DNA of 64,000 bases from Thermogemmata fonticola (lineage in GTDB: Bacteria > Planctomycetota > Planctomycetia > Gemmatales > Gemmataceae), in the NCBI RefSeq assembly GCF_013694095.1, contig NZ_JACEFB010000012.1, positions 62,001-126,000 on the forward strand, read 5' to 3'. The notes under the pieces were generated by a model. The model worked only from the letters and a program-made list of their open reading frames with translations. It did not search any database and was not told the origin of the DNA. The number at the start of each line of letters is the position of its first letter. Position 1 is the stretch's first letter. This document shows, piece by piece, positions 54,939-63,746 of the stretch. The position numbers and the translations under genes were made by a program.

Positions 54939-55528
54939 GTTACCCCACGACCTCTCCTCACGTTCCTTGGGTGTCTTGTTACCGCAGGAGAGACATCTAA
55001 ACAATTCCCTCCTTCTTTGGGCCGTAACATCTGGGATACATCACACGACATAATGTGGACATGAGCCTGGCCTACTGGGCTTTCACCTAGGCAGCATGCC
55101 TCAGGGAGAATACGAGTCCGATGTAGAAAGTTACCAGAAGTATTTTTCTTAGGCGGCATCGACTGCCTTACCTCGGTTCCAATAAGGCTAGGTCTTCCTG
55201 TATCCCCCTGACAATTCATGCTCTTATTGGTCGTTAGATTCCAGCTCAAAGTTCCACGGAAGTGCAAATTTTCCAAGAAGATCGATTATGCTGAGACAAT
55301 AATTTGGTACCCAACGGGCCTCTTCACCACAGAAAACAGGACTGATACCGTTTTCCTCCCGATGCGGTGAGGTGTGTAACTCCCTTTCCCATCAACCGAA
55401 TGATTCTCGCAACGGTGTTTCTGTATGGGGCATGGGAGTAATCGCGGAAACCAGGGAGGGGTGGGAATTGGCTGGGTTAGAGTTCCCAACCCCCACGCTG
55501 TCCTTGCGCCATCTCCGGCACGTCTGGC
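54939..55528. other. Intergenic region, no gene seen
   Basis: About 590 bases right of the small RNA. The frames that are open lack ribosome sites and sensible composition. The last 100 bases adjoin the decayed surface-protein gene and may hold its terminator, which was not found. Confidence 0.45.
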
Positions 55529-56532
55529 TCAACTTACCGCGATCGCCCGCGAGAGGACCTGCAAGCCGTTCCCCAAGCGGGCTACCAAACGGTAACGTCC
55601 CGGCTGGGACAGCACCAGGTCGCCAAACGTCGCCAAGCGTTAGCACTCGTCCGCTTGACCAGCATCCCGGCCCGCTGCCCGATAGCAACCTGAGCCGCAC
55701 CGCCACATTCGGCAGCCGTACCGCATTCCCAAACTGATCCCGCAACTGCACCTGCAGCCGGAACCGCTGGTCCACACTCACCGTCGCCGGCGGCTGAATC
55801 TTGAACACCAACTGGCCCAAGGGTCCCGGATCGTTCACCAATGAGAAGCTGGCGTTGAGACTTCCCACGGTTGCCGTGACAGTGTAGCTGCCCGCCACGG
55901 TATTGGTACTGGCATTCCCTGAGGCTTGGCCGTTAGCATCCGTCGTCACCGTGATGGTGCTGTTGCCACTAAATAAGGACTGGCCCCATTGCTGGGAGCG
56001 GTGAAGGTGGCAGAGACACCTTCCATCGGCTCACCGAACTGATCCAACACCTGAACCACTAAGGGAGTGCCGAAGGAGTTGCTCACCGTCGTGCTTTGAT
56101 TGTTGCCATTGGTAATGGTCAGCGTGGTCGTGATCGCCGTTCGCCACAACTCTGTTCCGTGGCTTCCATCATCGGCACAGAAAAACAGCGTTCCGTTCAC
56201 GTTGATCAAGTTCCGGGGGTTGGCGCTGCCGCTGGGATTGATGTCGACCATGCGATAGGTGCCCACCGTCGTCCCATCCGTCCGCCACAGTTCCCGATCC
56301 CCACTGGCATCCGTCGCAGCAAAGTAAATGACGCCGTTGACCTCGGTGAAGTAGGCTGGCTAGGACGCTCCCGAACCGGTGGCGATGTCTTGGATCACTC
56401 TCACCCCTAGGACCGACGGTGTGGTGCGATCTTCCAATGCTTCGAAATGCAGGGTCGTTGCCCGCCGGAGGGTGCGAGCAGAACGGGCGGAAAACAACCA
56501 ACGCCTCCAAGAGAGGGAAGCCGCGACTTCAT
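55529..56532 (-). pseudogene. Decayed surface protein with ELWR repeats and Ig-like domain
   Basis: The start ATG 56532 has GGAG seven bases upstream. After MKSRLPS a two-base frame change near a CTCTCT run leads to WRRWLFSARSARTLRRATTLHFEALEDRTTPS, the N-terminal pattern of exported Gemmataceae surface proteins. A TAG at 56360-56362 interrupts the frame before PAYFTEVNGVIYF and two copies of GDRELWRTDGTTVGT/GTELWRT. A frame change near 55946 leads into an Ig-like domain VTTDANGQASGNA...LVNDPGPLG, and another near 55650 leads to FGDLVLSQPGRYRLVA and stop at 55529. At least three frame changes and one stop mean it is not expressed whole. Confidence 0.75.
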
Positions 56533-56879
56533 GACGAAACTCCAGGGGAGATGGGGGGAAATGATAGGATTCTGCGCTGCGCACCACGGATAGGGGAGTG
56601 CAGCTACCTGCGATGTGAAGGGCAGGTTCCAAGCGGTCAACTCCAAAACCCAGGAATTGACCATTGTGGGAGATAGGGAATGTGGAAAATCGGACTTAGG
56701 GATCAGACTACTACCGCTTCGGAAGTATGGGTGGGGGTAGCAGGGGTAGCGGGGTTTCCCTAAGGCGGGGTTCAGTGGGGAAGGGGGCGGCGAGAGTTTT
56801 CTGTTTAGCTTTCCCCCTTGACCTAACCGAGGGTTGTGCGTAACAAGATATAGAGTTTCTTACGGGATGTCTCCCTTAC
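56533..56879. other. Intergenic region before tRNA-Glu
   Basis: About 350 bases without a gene; 56720-56820 is G-rich on this strand. TTGACC at 56818 may be the -35 box for tRNA-Glu, but the matching -10 is poor. Confidence 0.4.
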
Positions 56880-56952
56880 GGCCCTATCGTCTAGTGGTCT
56901 AGGACGTAGCCCTCTCAAGGCTAAAACTCGGGTTCGAATCCCGATAGGGTCA
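56880..56952 (+). tRNA. tRNA-Glu(CTC)
   Basis: A complete 73-base cloverleaf. The acceptor stem pairs GGCCCTA with TAGGGTC (one G-U), the anticodon loop CTCTCAA lies between TAGCC and GGCTA and gives CTC, reading GAG, and the T-arm is GGGTTCGAATCCC. The stop codon of the convergent integrase gene lies inside it, at 56921-56923. Its 3' half is the likely attachment site. Confidence 0.96.
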
Positions 56953-58351
56953 ACTTTTGACTTGGCACCGTACTGCACGATGATGCAACACGATGCGTAA
57001 CATCCTCAATTCCAAGCTCTTGCGACTCCCTGCGCCATATAGCACACTGTACTTCCGTATTCTGCTGTGCCGCAAACTGTGCCGCCTGTGTGCCGCTTTC
57101 TGTGCCGCCTGACAAGATGGGAGTATGGAGACAAGATGCCGATCTTGTCGGCGGTGGGACCGCTCCCAGCGGACCGCCCCACTGGCGGGCGAGGTCGAAG
57201 TGGGCATCCGTGACCTGGAGATAGTGATCTTGGGCTACCGCCGCCGTATTCCCCAGCCACTCACAGACAACGTGATCCGGAAAAGTGTTGGCCAGGTCCG
57301 TCTGAGCCGAGGCCCGCAGGTTGTGCCACAGGCGCGGCCAGGGCCGGATTCCCGCCCGCTTGAGCATCCGCAGGAAGTGTGTCCGCAGATTCACGCTCCC
57401 CCAGAAGCCCCTATCCGCCGCCTTGGCACTCTCCCGCTGCCGCAAGTGGTGAAAGATGTAGATGCTCCCCTCCGGGGCTTGATCCCAGACTTCCTGGAGA
57501 TACGGCAGCACTTGCGGTAGAATCGGCACCACCCGAAAGCCCTTGCCGCTCCGCTCAGTTTTCGGACTGGGGACTCGGAGGCGCTGTTTCTCCCAATCCA
57601 CACAGTCCCACGTGAGAGAGAATGGCTCACTCGGCACTCGCAAGCCCAAGTAGCGAGCAAGAGCCAGGAGCAAGCGCCACTCCGCCGATGGGGCTTGTTC
57701 CCGGATCAGCCGCTCTATTACGTCAGCGGGAACATAAGCCTGGCGATCCCGATTGCGGGCCTCCGGTCGCTTGATCCCCGCGAAGGGACTCTCTGCAATC
57801 AGTTTCTGACGCACGGCGTCGGCAAAGATGCTGCGACAATGCCCTAGTCGCCGATGCACCGTCGCCGGAGCCAGGGCCTTGGGCTTTTTGGGTTGCCGCG
57901 GCGAACGTCCCCCCGCCAGCAGCCATTTGCGAAAGTCGTCAGCCTGACCTGCTGTGATGGAATCGATCCGGCAATCCTCCCCGAAGTAAGTTAGCAGATT
58001 CCGGACAGTCTGAGCAATCACGCCCCGACTGGCCTCTTTGACGTGCGTGTGCCGCTCCAGATAGGACTGGAGAAACTCCCCCAGCGTCATGCACTTCGGC
58101 GCTTCGACAAGCCCCAGCTTCACCAGCTTCTCGCGCAGCTCGCCATGCAATTCCTTCAGCCACGTTGCCGTGTCTGGGGGAATTGGCAAGCCGCGAACCT
58201 GAGCCGCGAGTAAAGCTTCGATATGGATAGCGATAGCTTGAGCTGTTCGCTTGTCGCACTTGCCCAGCCGCACCGTTTTCCGCTTCCCATCGCGCGGGTC
58301 AAGGAACAGGATGCGCTTGCGACCGTTGGCATCATTCCCAATGCTGGCCAT
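56921..58351 (-). CDS. Tyrosine recombinase (integrase)
   Basis: Predicted 476 residues; ATG 58351 has GGAGG five bases upstream, and the longer frame to 58528 is not coding-like. An N-terminal arm-binding/core-binding part (to about residue 175) precedes the catalytic domain. Expected catalytic residues: Arg near residue 238 in LGLRVPSEPF, Lys in SPKTERSGKG, His and Arg in LWHNLRAS near 343, and the nucleophile Tyr in AQDHYLQ near 376. The last 100 residues are low in structure and end in SGFEPEF, encoded within tRNA-Glu. It should integrate and excise the element there. Part of the tail reappears as a scrap at 29583. Confidence 0.93.
   Translation of the reverse strand: MASIGNDANGRKRILFLDPRDGKRKTVRLGKCDKRTAQAIAIHIEALLAAQVRGLPIPPDTATWLKELHGELREKLVKLGLVEAPKCMTLGEFLQSYLERHTHVKEASRGVIAQTVRNLLTYFGEDCRIDSITAGQADDFRKWLLAGGRSPRQPKKPKALAPATVHRRLGHCRSIFADAVRQKLIAESPFAGIKRPEARNRDRQAYVPADVIERLIREQAPSAEWRLLLALARYLGLRVPSEPFSLTWDCVDWEKQRLRVPSPKTERSGKGFRVVPILPQVLPYLQEVWDQAPEGSIYIFHHLRQRESAKAADRGFWGSVNLRTHFLRMLKRAGIRPWPRLWHNLRASAQTDLANTFPDHVVCEWLGNTAAVAQDHYLQVTDAHFDLARQWGGPLGAVPPPTRSASCLHTPILSGGTESGTQAAQFAAQQNTEVQCAIWRRESQELGIEDVTHRVASSCSTVPSQKLTLSGFEPEF
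57154..57171 (-). repeat. Single copy of the 18-bp CGCTGGGAGCGGTCCCAC repeat
   Basis: The reverse complement of this exact 18-mer occurs within the integrase gene, where it encodes PLGAVPP. Multiple copies lie at 62797 and 63039 in the same element. Confidence 0.85.
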
Positions 58352-58413
58352 AGGTGCCTCCGAAAACACAGAGTACCACGGGAAGGAAGGGGGAACAAGC
58401 CGGGGCGAGGGGA

Positions 58414-58848
58414 TTATTTTTTCCGGCGCGGGAGGCGATCCGAAAGATGAAAAGTGTTGATCAACTCCCGCATCCGCTGGAGCCAGCCCTCCAGCCACTC
58501 TTTCTCGTGCCACTGGTAATACAAGCACTCGACCTCCAGGTCACCCCGAATCCCCCGCCGGTTGGCGGCCTGCCACATGGCCAGGTCAAAATCAGCCAGC
58601 GCCTCCCTGAGTTGGAACCAACGGTCGCGGCACTTTTGCACGTCGGCTGCTGGCGGGGCGTCAGCCGCGGCGGCGAGCCATTGGAGCCATTCGGGGTGGG
58701 CATGCAGGCGGCGCGCCGCTTCCAGCAACTCCCCTTCCAGCCCCCATTCACTCTCCACTGGCGTTTGCCGCACTTTCGACAAAACGCCTGCGGCCAGCAA
58801 CTTCCGAATCACGGGAACGGCTTCGGTTTTGTTCAACGGCTTCGTCAT
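58414..58848 (-). CDS. Hypothetical protein, integrated element
   Basis: Predicted 144 residues; ATG 58848 has AGGAGG five bases upstream. It is helical and charged with many Trp and Leu residues (PEWLQWLAAAADAPP, then LYYQWHEKEWLEGWLQRMREL). No known motif. It is 62 bases from the integrase gene downstream on the same strand and next to the repeat cluster, so it may be a small accessory or excision factor, by position only. Confidence 0.7.
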   Translation of the reverse strand: MTKPLNKTEAVPVIRKLLAAGVLSKVRQTPVESEWGLEGELLEAARRLHAHPEWLQWLAAAADAPPAADVQKCRDRWFQLREALADFDLAMWQAANRRGIRGDLEVECLYYQWHEKEWLEGWLQRMRELINTFHLSDRLPRRKK

Positions 58849-58912
58849 GGGAACCTCCTACATGTTAGTAACACACTGATAAGGGTACACACATACAAAC
58901 CTCCCAGGGGGT

Positions 58913-59031
58913 CAGATGGCCAAAATTCGCTTATATATAGGGAATTTTGGCCATCTGGTCCGGCAAACCCGTGGATTTCCAGGGTTTTCCTCTTTTGGAA
59001 TTCTGGCCACCTGACCCAGATGGCCAAAATT
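58913..59031. repeat. Four inverted 15-bp iteron-like repeats
   Basis: CAGATGGCCAAAATT occurs at 58913-58927 and 59017-59031, its perfect reverse complement at 58943-58957, and a reverse-complement copy with two changes within 58997-59016. They form two inverted pairs, one facing inward and one outward, in the 241-base gap after the primase-helicase gene. The first pair could also fold as a 15-bp hairpin. Such an arrangement suggests binding sites for an element-encoded initiator or recombination directionality factor. Confidence 0.75.
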
Positions 59032-59089
59032 CCGAGTCTCACAGTCGCAGCATGTATGTAGAGGGTTCAACATCTTTTGTTCCAGTTAG

Positions 59090-60937
59090 TTATTGATCGA
59101 AAAGCTGGGCTACGGCTTCGGGGGCGGGCTTCCACCCTGGCAGCGCCCATACCCACCCGTTCGCCATCTGGCGGGGGCGGATTCCCAGCCGAGCCTTGGC
59201 GCGATGTAGTGTTTTCTGAGCGATCCCGGCCGCGCGGGCCTGAGCGAAAATGTCACGTGCCGAAAGCGGCCCGCGGCGCAGGACAACCTCCAGGAATTCC
59301 GTGGCTTCCTGAAGCTCTGTTGGGGGACGGCCAGGCTGGGCTTCCTCTTTGGCAGCCCGTTGCTCGGCCAGGATTACGTCCGCGGTCCGCTCTGGCGGCA
59401 GCTGCCCGCCCCAGGCCAGAACCGGGGGCGTGCCGGTAATGCGGAACTCCAGGCCAGGCGCGGGGCGCGCGAGATTCATTTTTCCACTGGCCAGGACCCG
59501 CTCCCCATCGTGGGGTTTCTCCCCCGGCAGGACGTGCCACACAGCCCGTGCCAATGCGGTAAAGGCGACCGAGCCGAGCACCTGGGAATCGGCTGCATCG
59601 GCGGCGGCCTTGCGGAGGTGGGCGACGACCAAAATCGCCAGGTTTTTCTCTTTCGCCAGCTCGGCCAGGGGCGAAAGTGCCGCCCTCACCGCGTTATCGC
59701 GGAAGGCATCGGTTTGAGCGCCCAGGTGATTCCCAATAGGGTCGATGATCAGCAAACGACAGTCCGGCGTGCGGTCGATGATACGGGCGGCCCTCTCCAC
59801 CTCGAAAGTGTCCAGCGGGGTCGTGACGGCCCGGACCCTGTTCACGTCCGCACCAGCGGCCCGCAAGCGGGGCTTCAGGACGCGGGCGGCGTCATCCTCC
59901 AGGTTGACGATGACGACCCCGCCCTGCGGCGCAACGCCGGAACCGTCGGGCCAAGGGCTGCCGGTGGTGATCCGGCCCGCGATGTCCAGCGCCAGTAGCG
60001 ATTTCCCCAGCCCCTGGCGGCCTGCGAGGAGGGAGACGAAACCCAGGGGGAAGCGATCTGGCCACAGCCAGTCCACTTCCCGCTCTTGGAGCTCAGCCAG
60101 GCACACGTCTCCATCATCCGCGGGCGCAGGCAGATGTCCCGGCCGCCACCGCGCCGCGGACCTCAAAATGTCCTCCACCTCGCTTTCGGGCAGCGGCGGT
60201 GTGCATCGCGTCCGGTTCTCTGTGATGAGGGCCGCCCGGATTGCCTCCAGGGACATCCCCTTGTCGCGTAGCTTCCCCGCAAGCGCGACAAGGGTCGTTT
60301 TCCGCCGCCCTTCGGGGATGCGGGCCCCCTCCGACCCAGCGGTGATGTGACCGTTAGCCGTGCCGTTGAGCGCCGCCCCGTTGACACTGACAGACACGGC
60401 GGCGACTGGGGCGGGCGGTCGGGGTTGTTCGGCCAACCGTTCCAGGAGCCAGACTGGTGGTTCCGGCAGTTCGTCACACGGCGGCGGCTTGCGGAGCCAC
60501 TCGTAGCGGCCGTTTGCGGTGCGGGACGGCGGGGTGACAATATGCCCTCCAACGGCACGCACGTCCACCCCCTCCCCCAACTGTCCAGCGGAGCAGCGGA
60601 TCTCCGCCAACTCCTGGGTGGCGAAGTACAAATGCAGGCCCCCGCGAGGCGAGCGCACCACCGCACCCGCTCGGTCCTGAAGCTCCTGATTGAGCGGTCC
60701 GTCATCCGGCCAGCCTAATCCGGCGGGCGCGTCAAGATCGATGACGATGAGATGGGAGGTAGAGATACCAACGTTCGCATCGGGCCGCCGAGACCACCAC
60801 TCGCGGATCGTCTTTGGCTCAGTGCTCGCGATCTTGTAACCTCCCTGCAACAGGGGAACCTTCTCTCCGGGCCGCAGGGGAAGGACGGCGTATCCCAGCT
60901 CGGCCAGTTCCAGGGCCGCTTGAAGGAGTTCACTCAC
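59090..60937 (-). CDS. Primase-polymerase / RepA-like helicase fusion
   Basis: Predicted 615 residues; GTG at 60937 overlaps the HTH gene's end by eight bases, with GGAGG eight bases upstream. Residues 1-180 are an archaeo-eukaryotic-type prim-pol domain: ELGYAVLPLRPGEKVPL, catalytic VIDLDAPAG, and SPRGGLHLYF. A linker with HTH pattern follows, then a RecA-fold ATPase: Walker A LLAGRQGLGKSLLALD near residue 304, Walker B CRLLIIDPIGNHLG and VVAHLRKAAADAADSQVLGS, of the RepA/hexameric helicase type. The C-terminal 90 residues have a winged-helix pattern. It probably primes and unwinds the element's own origin. Confidence 0.9.
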   Translation of the reverse strand: MSELLQAALELAELGYAVLPLRPGEKVPLLQGGYKIASTEPKTIREWWSRRPDANVGISTSHLIVIDLDAPAGLGWPDDGPLNQELQDRAGAVVRSPRGGLHLYFATQELAEIRCSAGQLGEGVDVRAVGGHIVTPPSRTANGRYEWLRKPPPCDELPEPPVWLLERLAEQPRPPAPVAAVSVSVNGAALNGTANGHITAGSEGARIPEGRRKTTLVALAGKLRDKGMSLEAIRAALITENRTRCTPPLPESEVEDILRSAARWRPGHLPAPADDGDVCLAELQEREVDWLWPDRFPLGFVSLLAGRQGLGKSLLALDIAGRITTGSPWPDGSGVAPQGGVVIVNLEDDAARVLKPRLRAAGADVNRVRAVTTPLDTFEVERAARIIDRTPDCRLLIIDPIGNHLGAQTDAFRDNAVRAALSPLAELAKEKNLAILVVAHLRKAAADAADSQVLGSVAFTALARAVWHVLPGEKPHDGERVLASGKMNLARPAPGLEFRITGTPPVLAWGGQLPPERTADVILAEQRAAKEEAQPGRPPTELQEATEFLEVVLRRGPLSARDIFAQARAAGIAQKTLHRAKARLGIRPRQMANGWVWALPGWKPAPEAVAQLFDQ

Positions 60938-61151
60938 TGCCGGCGCCTCCTTTCGCTTGTCCCTTCAACTGCTCGCGAATCCAGGCATCAAGAGCTTCGA
61001 TGGAGTACAAGACCCGGCTGTATTTCGGGTTTCCGGTCCCAAGCCTTACACAGGGGATCGGACCACGGGGACATGTAAGTTGCCAAAGCAGACGTGAGGA
61101 AATACCGAGGTAGTTTGCGGCTTCCCTTACTGATAACAGTGCCCGTTCCAT
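60930..61151 (-). CDS. Excisionase-like HTH protein
   Basis: Predicted 73 residues; ATG 61151 with GGAGG four bases upstream. MERALLSVREAANYLGISSRLLWQL has the helix-turn-helix of the MerR/excisionase family, followed by VRLGTGNPKYSRVLYSIEALDAWI, the wing and final helix. It may be the directionality factor for excision or a repressor. Its stop codon overlaps the next gene's start, so the two are translated together. Confidence 0.85.
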   Translation of the reverse strand: MERALLSVREAANYLGISSRLLWQLTCPRGPIPCVRLGTGNPKYSRVLYSIEALDAWIREQLKGQAKGGAGSE

Positions 61152-62165
61152 AGATCCTCCATTGTTTCTAACACCAGGATGCCGGCACAAGCAACTGTGC
61201 GCTTCCGTAGTTAGTAATAGCGCCTACTTGAGAAATTGATCGTATTTCCCGGAGGGATTTATGGAAAAAGTGGGAAATGATATAAAAAACGACGAATACT
61301 TCACATTTTTTTTCGTTCATGAAGCAGTTTTTAGTCAGTTTTAGCTACCTGTGATGCTGTTTTTTGTAATTTTCGATAAAGAAAGTGGATTTATTCAGTT
61401 TTAGTAATCTATGGAGTTGCTGCTTGAAATTGCAAAGTTTGGCATATCATCGCATCTCGGTCTTTGTTAGGCAGGAATAGATCGCTTAGCAGTCCTCTGA
61501 GTGGGACTAGAACTGCTAAACATTCGCCAGAAGTGGCAGGGGCGCTATCCACTTGGGAGTGGTCCTACCGCCGCCCAAAAAACCAACCGACCAGCTCCCC
61601 TTGCGGAACACTGGCCGGTCTGAGCTGCTTCTCAGGCTTGATTCCCGCGATCAAGCCCACTACGTGCTAGCCCTACTGACACAATCGGAAAAAGCGGCTA
61701 CAAGCATTGTAACACCCACCCGCTGATGGCGCTAGGCCGGCGGCCAGGCCCAGCCCCCGTCCCGTCCCAAGCCAGACCCCCTGTGGGCCACTGCCCGGAC
61801 ACTCTCAGGCCGCCCCTGCGGTGGTGCGCCTCCCGCTATGTCAGCCAATAAAAGAGGGCGGCTGCTGGAGTGCAACCGCCCCGGAGGTGAGGTTGGCCAT
61901 CCGTGACGACAAGTCGCGGAATCCACCCCTATCCTATCCCGTCCCCACCGCTCGGCGCAAGCCTAGTAGGGTGGCATTGTCAATTTTCCTACTTCCTGCT
62001 ATCTTTTTGCTCCGTTTGACGATGGAAACACCTGACCATCAGGAAGCCTGTTCCCATAAGCTTGCGCAGTCAAGAGCAAAACTGGAATAGGAACGGCCGA
62101 TAAGTCGTCGGCCTGAGCCATAGTCTATCCCGATAGATAAAGAGCGGGATCGACTCTAGAGGTGA
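61152..62165. other. Long AT-rich gap with short direct repeats
   Basis: About 1 kb without credible genes. 61200-61450 is the most A/T-rich stretch in the element. TCAGTTTTAG occurs at 61335-61344 and 61395-61404, exactly 60 bases apart, with looser similarity after it. The region carries the promoter of the HTH-primase operon and possibly an origin. A terminator at 61848 serves the gene to its right. Confidence 0.55.
61848..61881 (-). terminator. Intrinsic terminator of the 159-residue gene
   Basis: On the minus strand GGGCGGTTGC pairs with GCAGCCGCCC (ten pairs, one G-U) around a six-base loop, followed by TCTTTTAT. It lies about 285 bases after the stop of the gene at 62166. Confidence 0.7.
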
Positions 62166-62645
62166 TTACTGGGCTTGTCCCAGAATCTGACGGATTTGCT
62201 CCACAGTGACCTTGTGCCCTTGCTCAGCGAGTAGCTGCGCAATCTTCTCCGGGGCCATCTTCAGAGCTGCCAAGCCAGTGACGGCAGTTACCACTGCATC
62301 CTTCTCCGCAGCGGCACGGGCCACCTCTTCTGGAGCGGCCACCTCGAAGGCTGCTTTTCTCAGTTCCGGTGCTACTTGGGCAACCTTGTCGGCTCCCTTC
62401 TTCACCACAGCGTCGGCGATTTCCTTCTCGCTGGCCACCTCGAAGGCTGCTTTTCTCAGTTCCGGCACCATTTCCATCAGTCTCCTAGCGAGTTCTGGGC
62501 TGTCTTTCAGATACCGTTTGATGGCTTCGGCAAACCGCTCGGCACCCATCGCGGCCACCTCCCTGGCCACCCGGTCGCTGAGCCGCTTGTACTCCTGCTC
62601 CTTGAGAAACTCTTGATAGCGCCGATAGAGGTCTTCATCCTCCAT
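62166..62645 (-). CDS. Hypothetical helical protein with internal duplication
   Basis: Predicted 159 residues, wholly helical, rich in Ala/Glu/Lys. PELRKAAFEVA occurs twice 32 residues apart, matched by a 33-base DNA repeat with a 96-base period. No known family. The ribosome site is weak (AGG five bases before the ATG). It is the last gene before a terminator. Confidence 0.65.
   Translation of the reverse strand: MEDEDLYRRYQEFLKEQEYKRLSDRVAREVAAMGAERFAEAIKRYLKDSPELARRLMEMVPELRKAAFEVASEKEIADAVVKKGADKVAQVAPELRKAAFEVAAPEEVARAAAEKDAVVTAVTGLAALKMAPEKIAQLLAEQGHKVTVEQIRQILGQAQ
62337..62465. repeat. 33-bp direct repeat, period 96
   Basis: The 33 bases at 62337-62369 and 62433-62465 are identical and lie in one reading frame, giving a duplicated PELRKAAFEVA unit. 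The rest of each 32-codon unit has diverged, so the exact match suggests recent gene conversion or a tandem duplication. Confidence 0.85.
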
Positions 62646-62761
62646 TACGGCCTGGAGCGCTTGCCGCAGCCGCTCCTGCGCCGATTGTACCCTATCCTTG
62701 TCCCACCCGACAAGCTAGAGCCTTCAACTTCCCGCTCAGTCACGGAAGCCTTGCTCTCCCG

Positions 62762-63394
62762 TCAGGAACGCCTGAATCTGTTCCCAGTCCCTAAGCCGCT
62801 GGGAGCGGTCCCACCGCTGGGAGCGGTCCCAGCGCTAGGAGCAGTCCCACCGCTGGGAGCGGTCCCACCCTTGGCGGAACCAGCCGGAGCGGAAGCCAAG
62901 CCCCGCAGGAGGGCCTCGATGCCCTGCGATGGGGGGGCGGCAAACAATCCCAGGGACGACAGCGCCCCCCGCCGCCGCAGTTTCTCTACCAACCCCAACG
63001 GCCCCAGCCCCTGAAGTGACCGCCGCCGCACCGGCCTCCGCTGGGAACCGTCCCGCCGCTGGGAGCGGTCCCACCGCTGGGAGCGGTCCCACCGCTTTGG
63101 AACCTGACGCAGCAAGGCCACCGCCGCCTCCAAACGCACCTCATGCTTGTCCGAAGCCAGGAGCAACTTCAGAGTGTTCAGGGCTTGGATCGCCGCCTGC
63201 TTCACCTCCCCCCGCACCCACTCCATCATCTGCTGCCGCTGCGCCTCCAACGCTGCCCGAAAGGCGGGGTCAGCCATCCGTCGCTCCACGGTCCGCACAC
63301 TGCACTTGGCCAGGCGGGCAGCGGCCTGCTGGGTCTGGCCAGCGGCCAGGGCGGTGAGGAGCAACTCATCGACGGGACGGCGGGGGCGGGGCAT
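62762..63394 (-). CDS. Hypothetical HTH-containing protein with minisatellite-coded tails
   Basis: Predicted 210 residues; ATG 63394 has AGGAG nine bases upstream. The first part, PRPRRPVDELLLTALAAGQTQQ...CSVRTVERRMADPAF, looks like a helix-turn-helix domain such as in small terminase or transposase-like proteins, followed by a helix ending near residue 105. Then RWDRSQRWDRSQ, a basic region and GGTAPSGGTAPS arise from an 18-base repeat in two different frames. Those tails are probably disordered. Function unknown, with a possible DNA-binding role. Confidence 0.65.
   Translation of the reverse strand: MPRPRRPVDELLLTALAAGQTQQAAARLAKCSVRTVERRMADPAFRAALEAQRQQMMEWVRGEVKQAAIQALNTLKLLLASDKHEVRLEAAVALLRQVPKRWDRSQRWDRSQRRDGSQRRPVRRRSLQGLGPLGLVEKLRRRGALSSLGLFAAPPSQGIEALLRGLASAPAGSAKGGTAPSGGTAPSAGTAPSGGTAPSGLGTGNRFRRS
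62797..62868. repeat. Four tandem copies of an 18-bp minisatellite
   Basis: CGCTGGGAGCGGTCCCAC is repeated four times with zero to three changes per unit. Each unit contains the self-complementary GGGA/TCCC pair. In the minus-strand gene it encodes GGTAPS repeats. Confidence 0.9.
63039..63092. repeat. Three tandem copies of the same 18-bp minisatellite
   Basis: One diverged and two exact copies in the same orientation as the array at 62797, but in a different reading frame of the same gene, giving RWDRSQ repeats. Confidence 0.9.
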
Positions 63395-63518
63395 GGGGGC
63401 AAGCTCCTGAACCGGGCGGCGGTGTCTAAGGCATTCTACCCTGGTTCTGGCGGGTTGTGGCGGATTATGACGGGGGGAAGTGCCACCCTTGCATCGTGGG
63501 GGCGGGGGAGGGGTTGGA

Positions 63519-63746
63519 CTAGCAGAGCAGGTCCACCTCTGTGGCGATGATCCAGGCGAAGCGTTGGCGGACCTCTGGGGACACTTCCTCATCGCGGACA
63601 TACTTCCTGCATTCCGCTCCGCTGCCGAAGCCGTCGGGGAACGTGAGGCCGTCCTCGGTCACCAGGGCGAAGCCCCAGATGGAGTCATCACGTTTTTGGA
63701 GCCAGTAAGTGCCCTTGCTGTCGCGGACAAAGATAGGTCGGTTCAC
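63519..63746 (-). CDS. Small hypothetical protein, integrated element
   Basis: Predicted 75 residues from a GTG at 63746, with GGGAG upstream and the stop codon of the previous frame overlapping as GTGA; an ATG at 63761 is an alternative. The sequence FVRDSKGTYWLQKRDDSIWGFALVTEDGLTF looks like a small compact beta domain. No known family. Confidence 0.65.
   Translation of the reverse strand: MNRPIFVRDSKGTYWLQKRDDSIWGFALVTEDGLTFPDGFGSGAECRKYVRDEEVSPEVRQRFAWIIATEVDLLC

Noticed and set aside
62797-63092. CRISPR-like array
   Set aside because: The 18-bp units are directly adjacent with no spacers, so it is a minisatellite.
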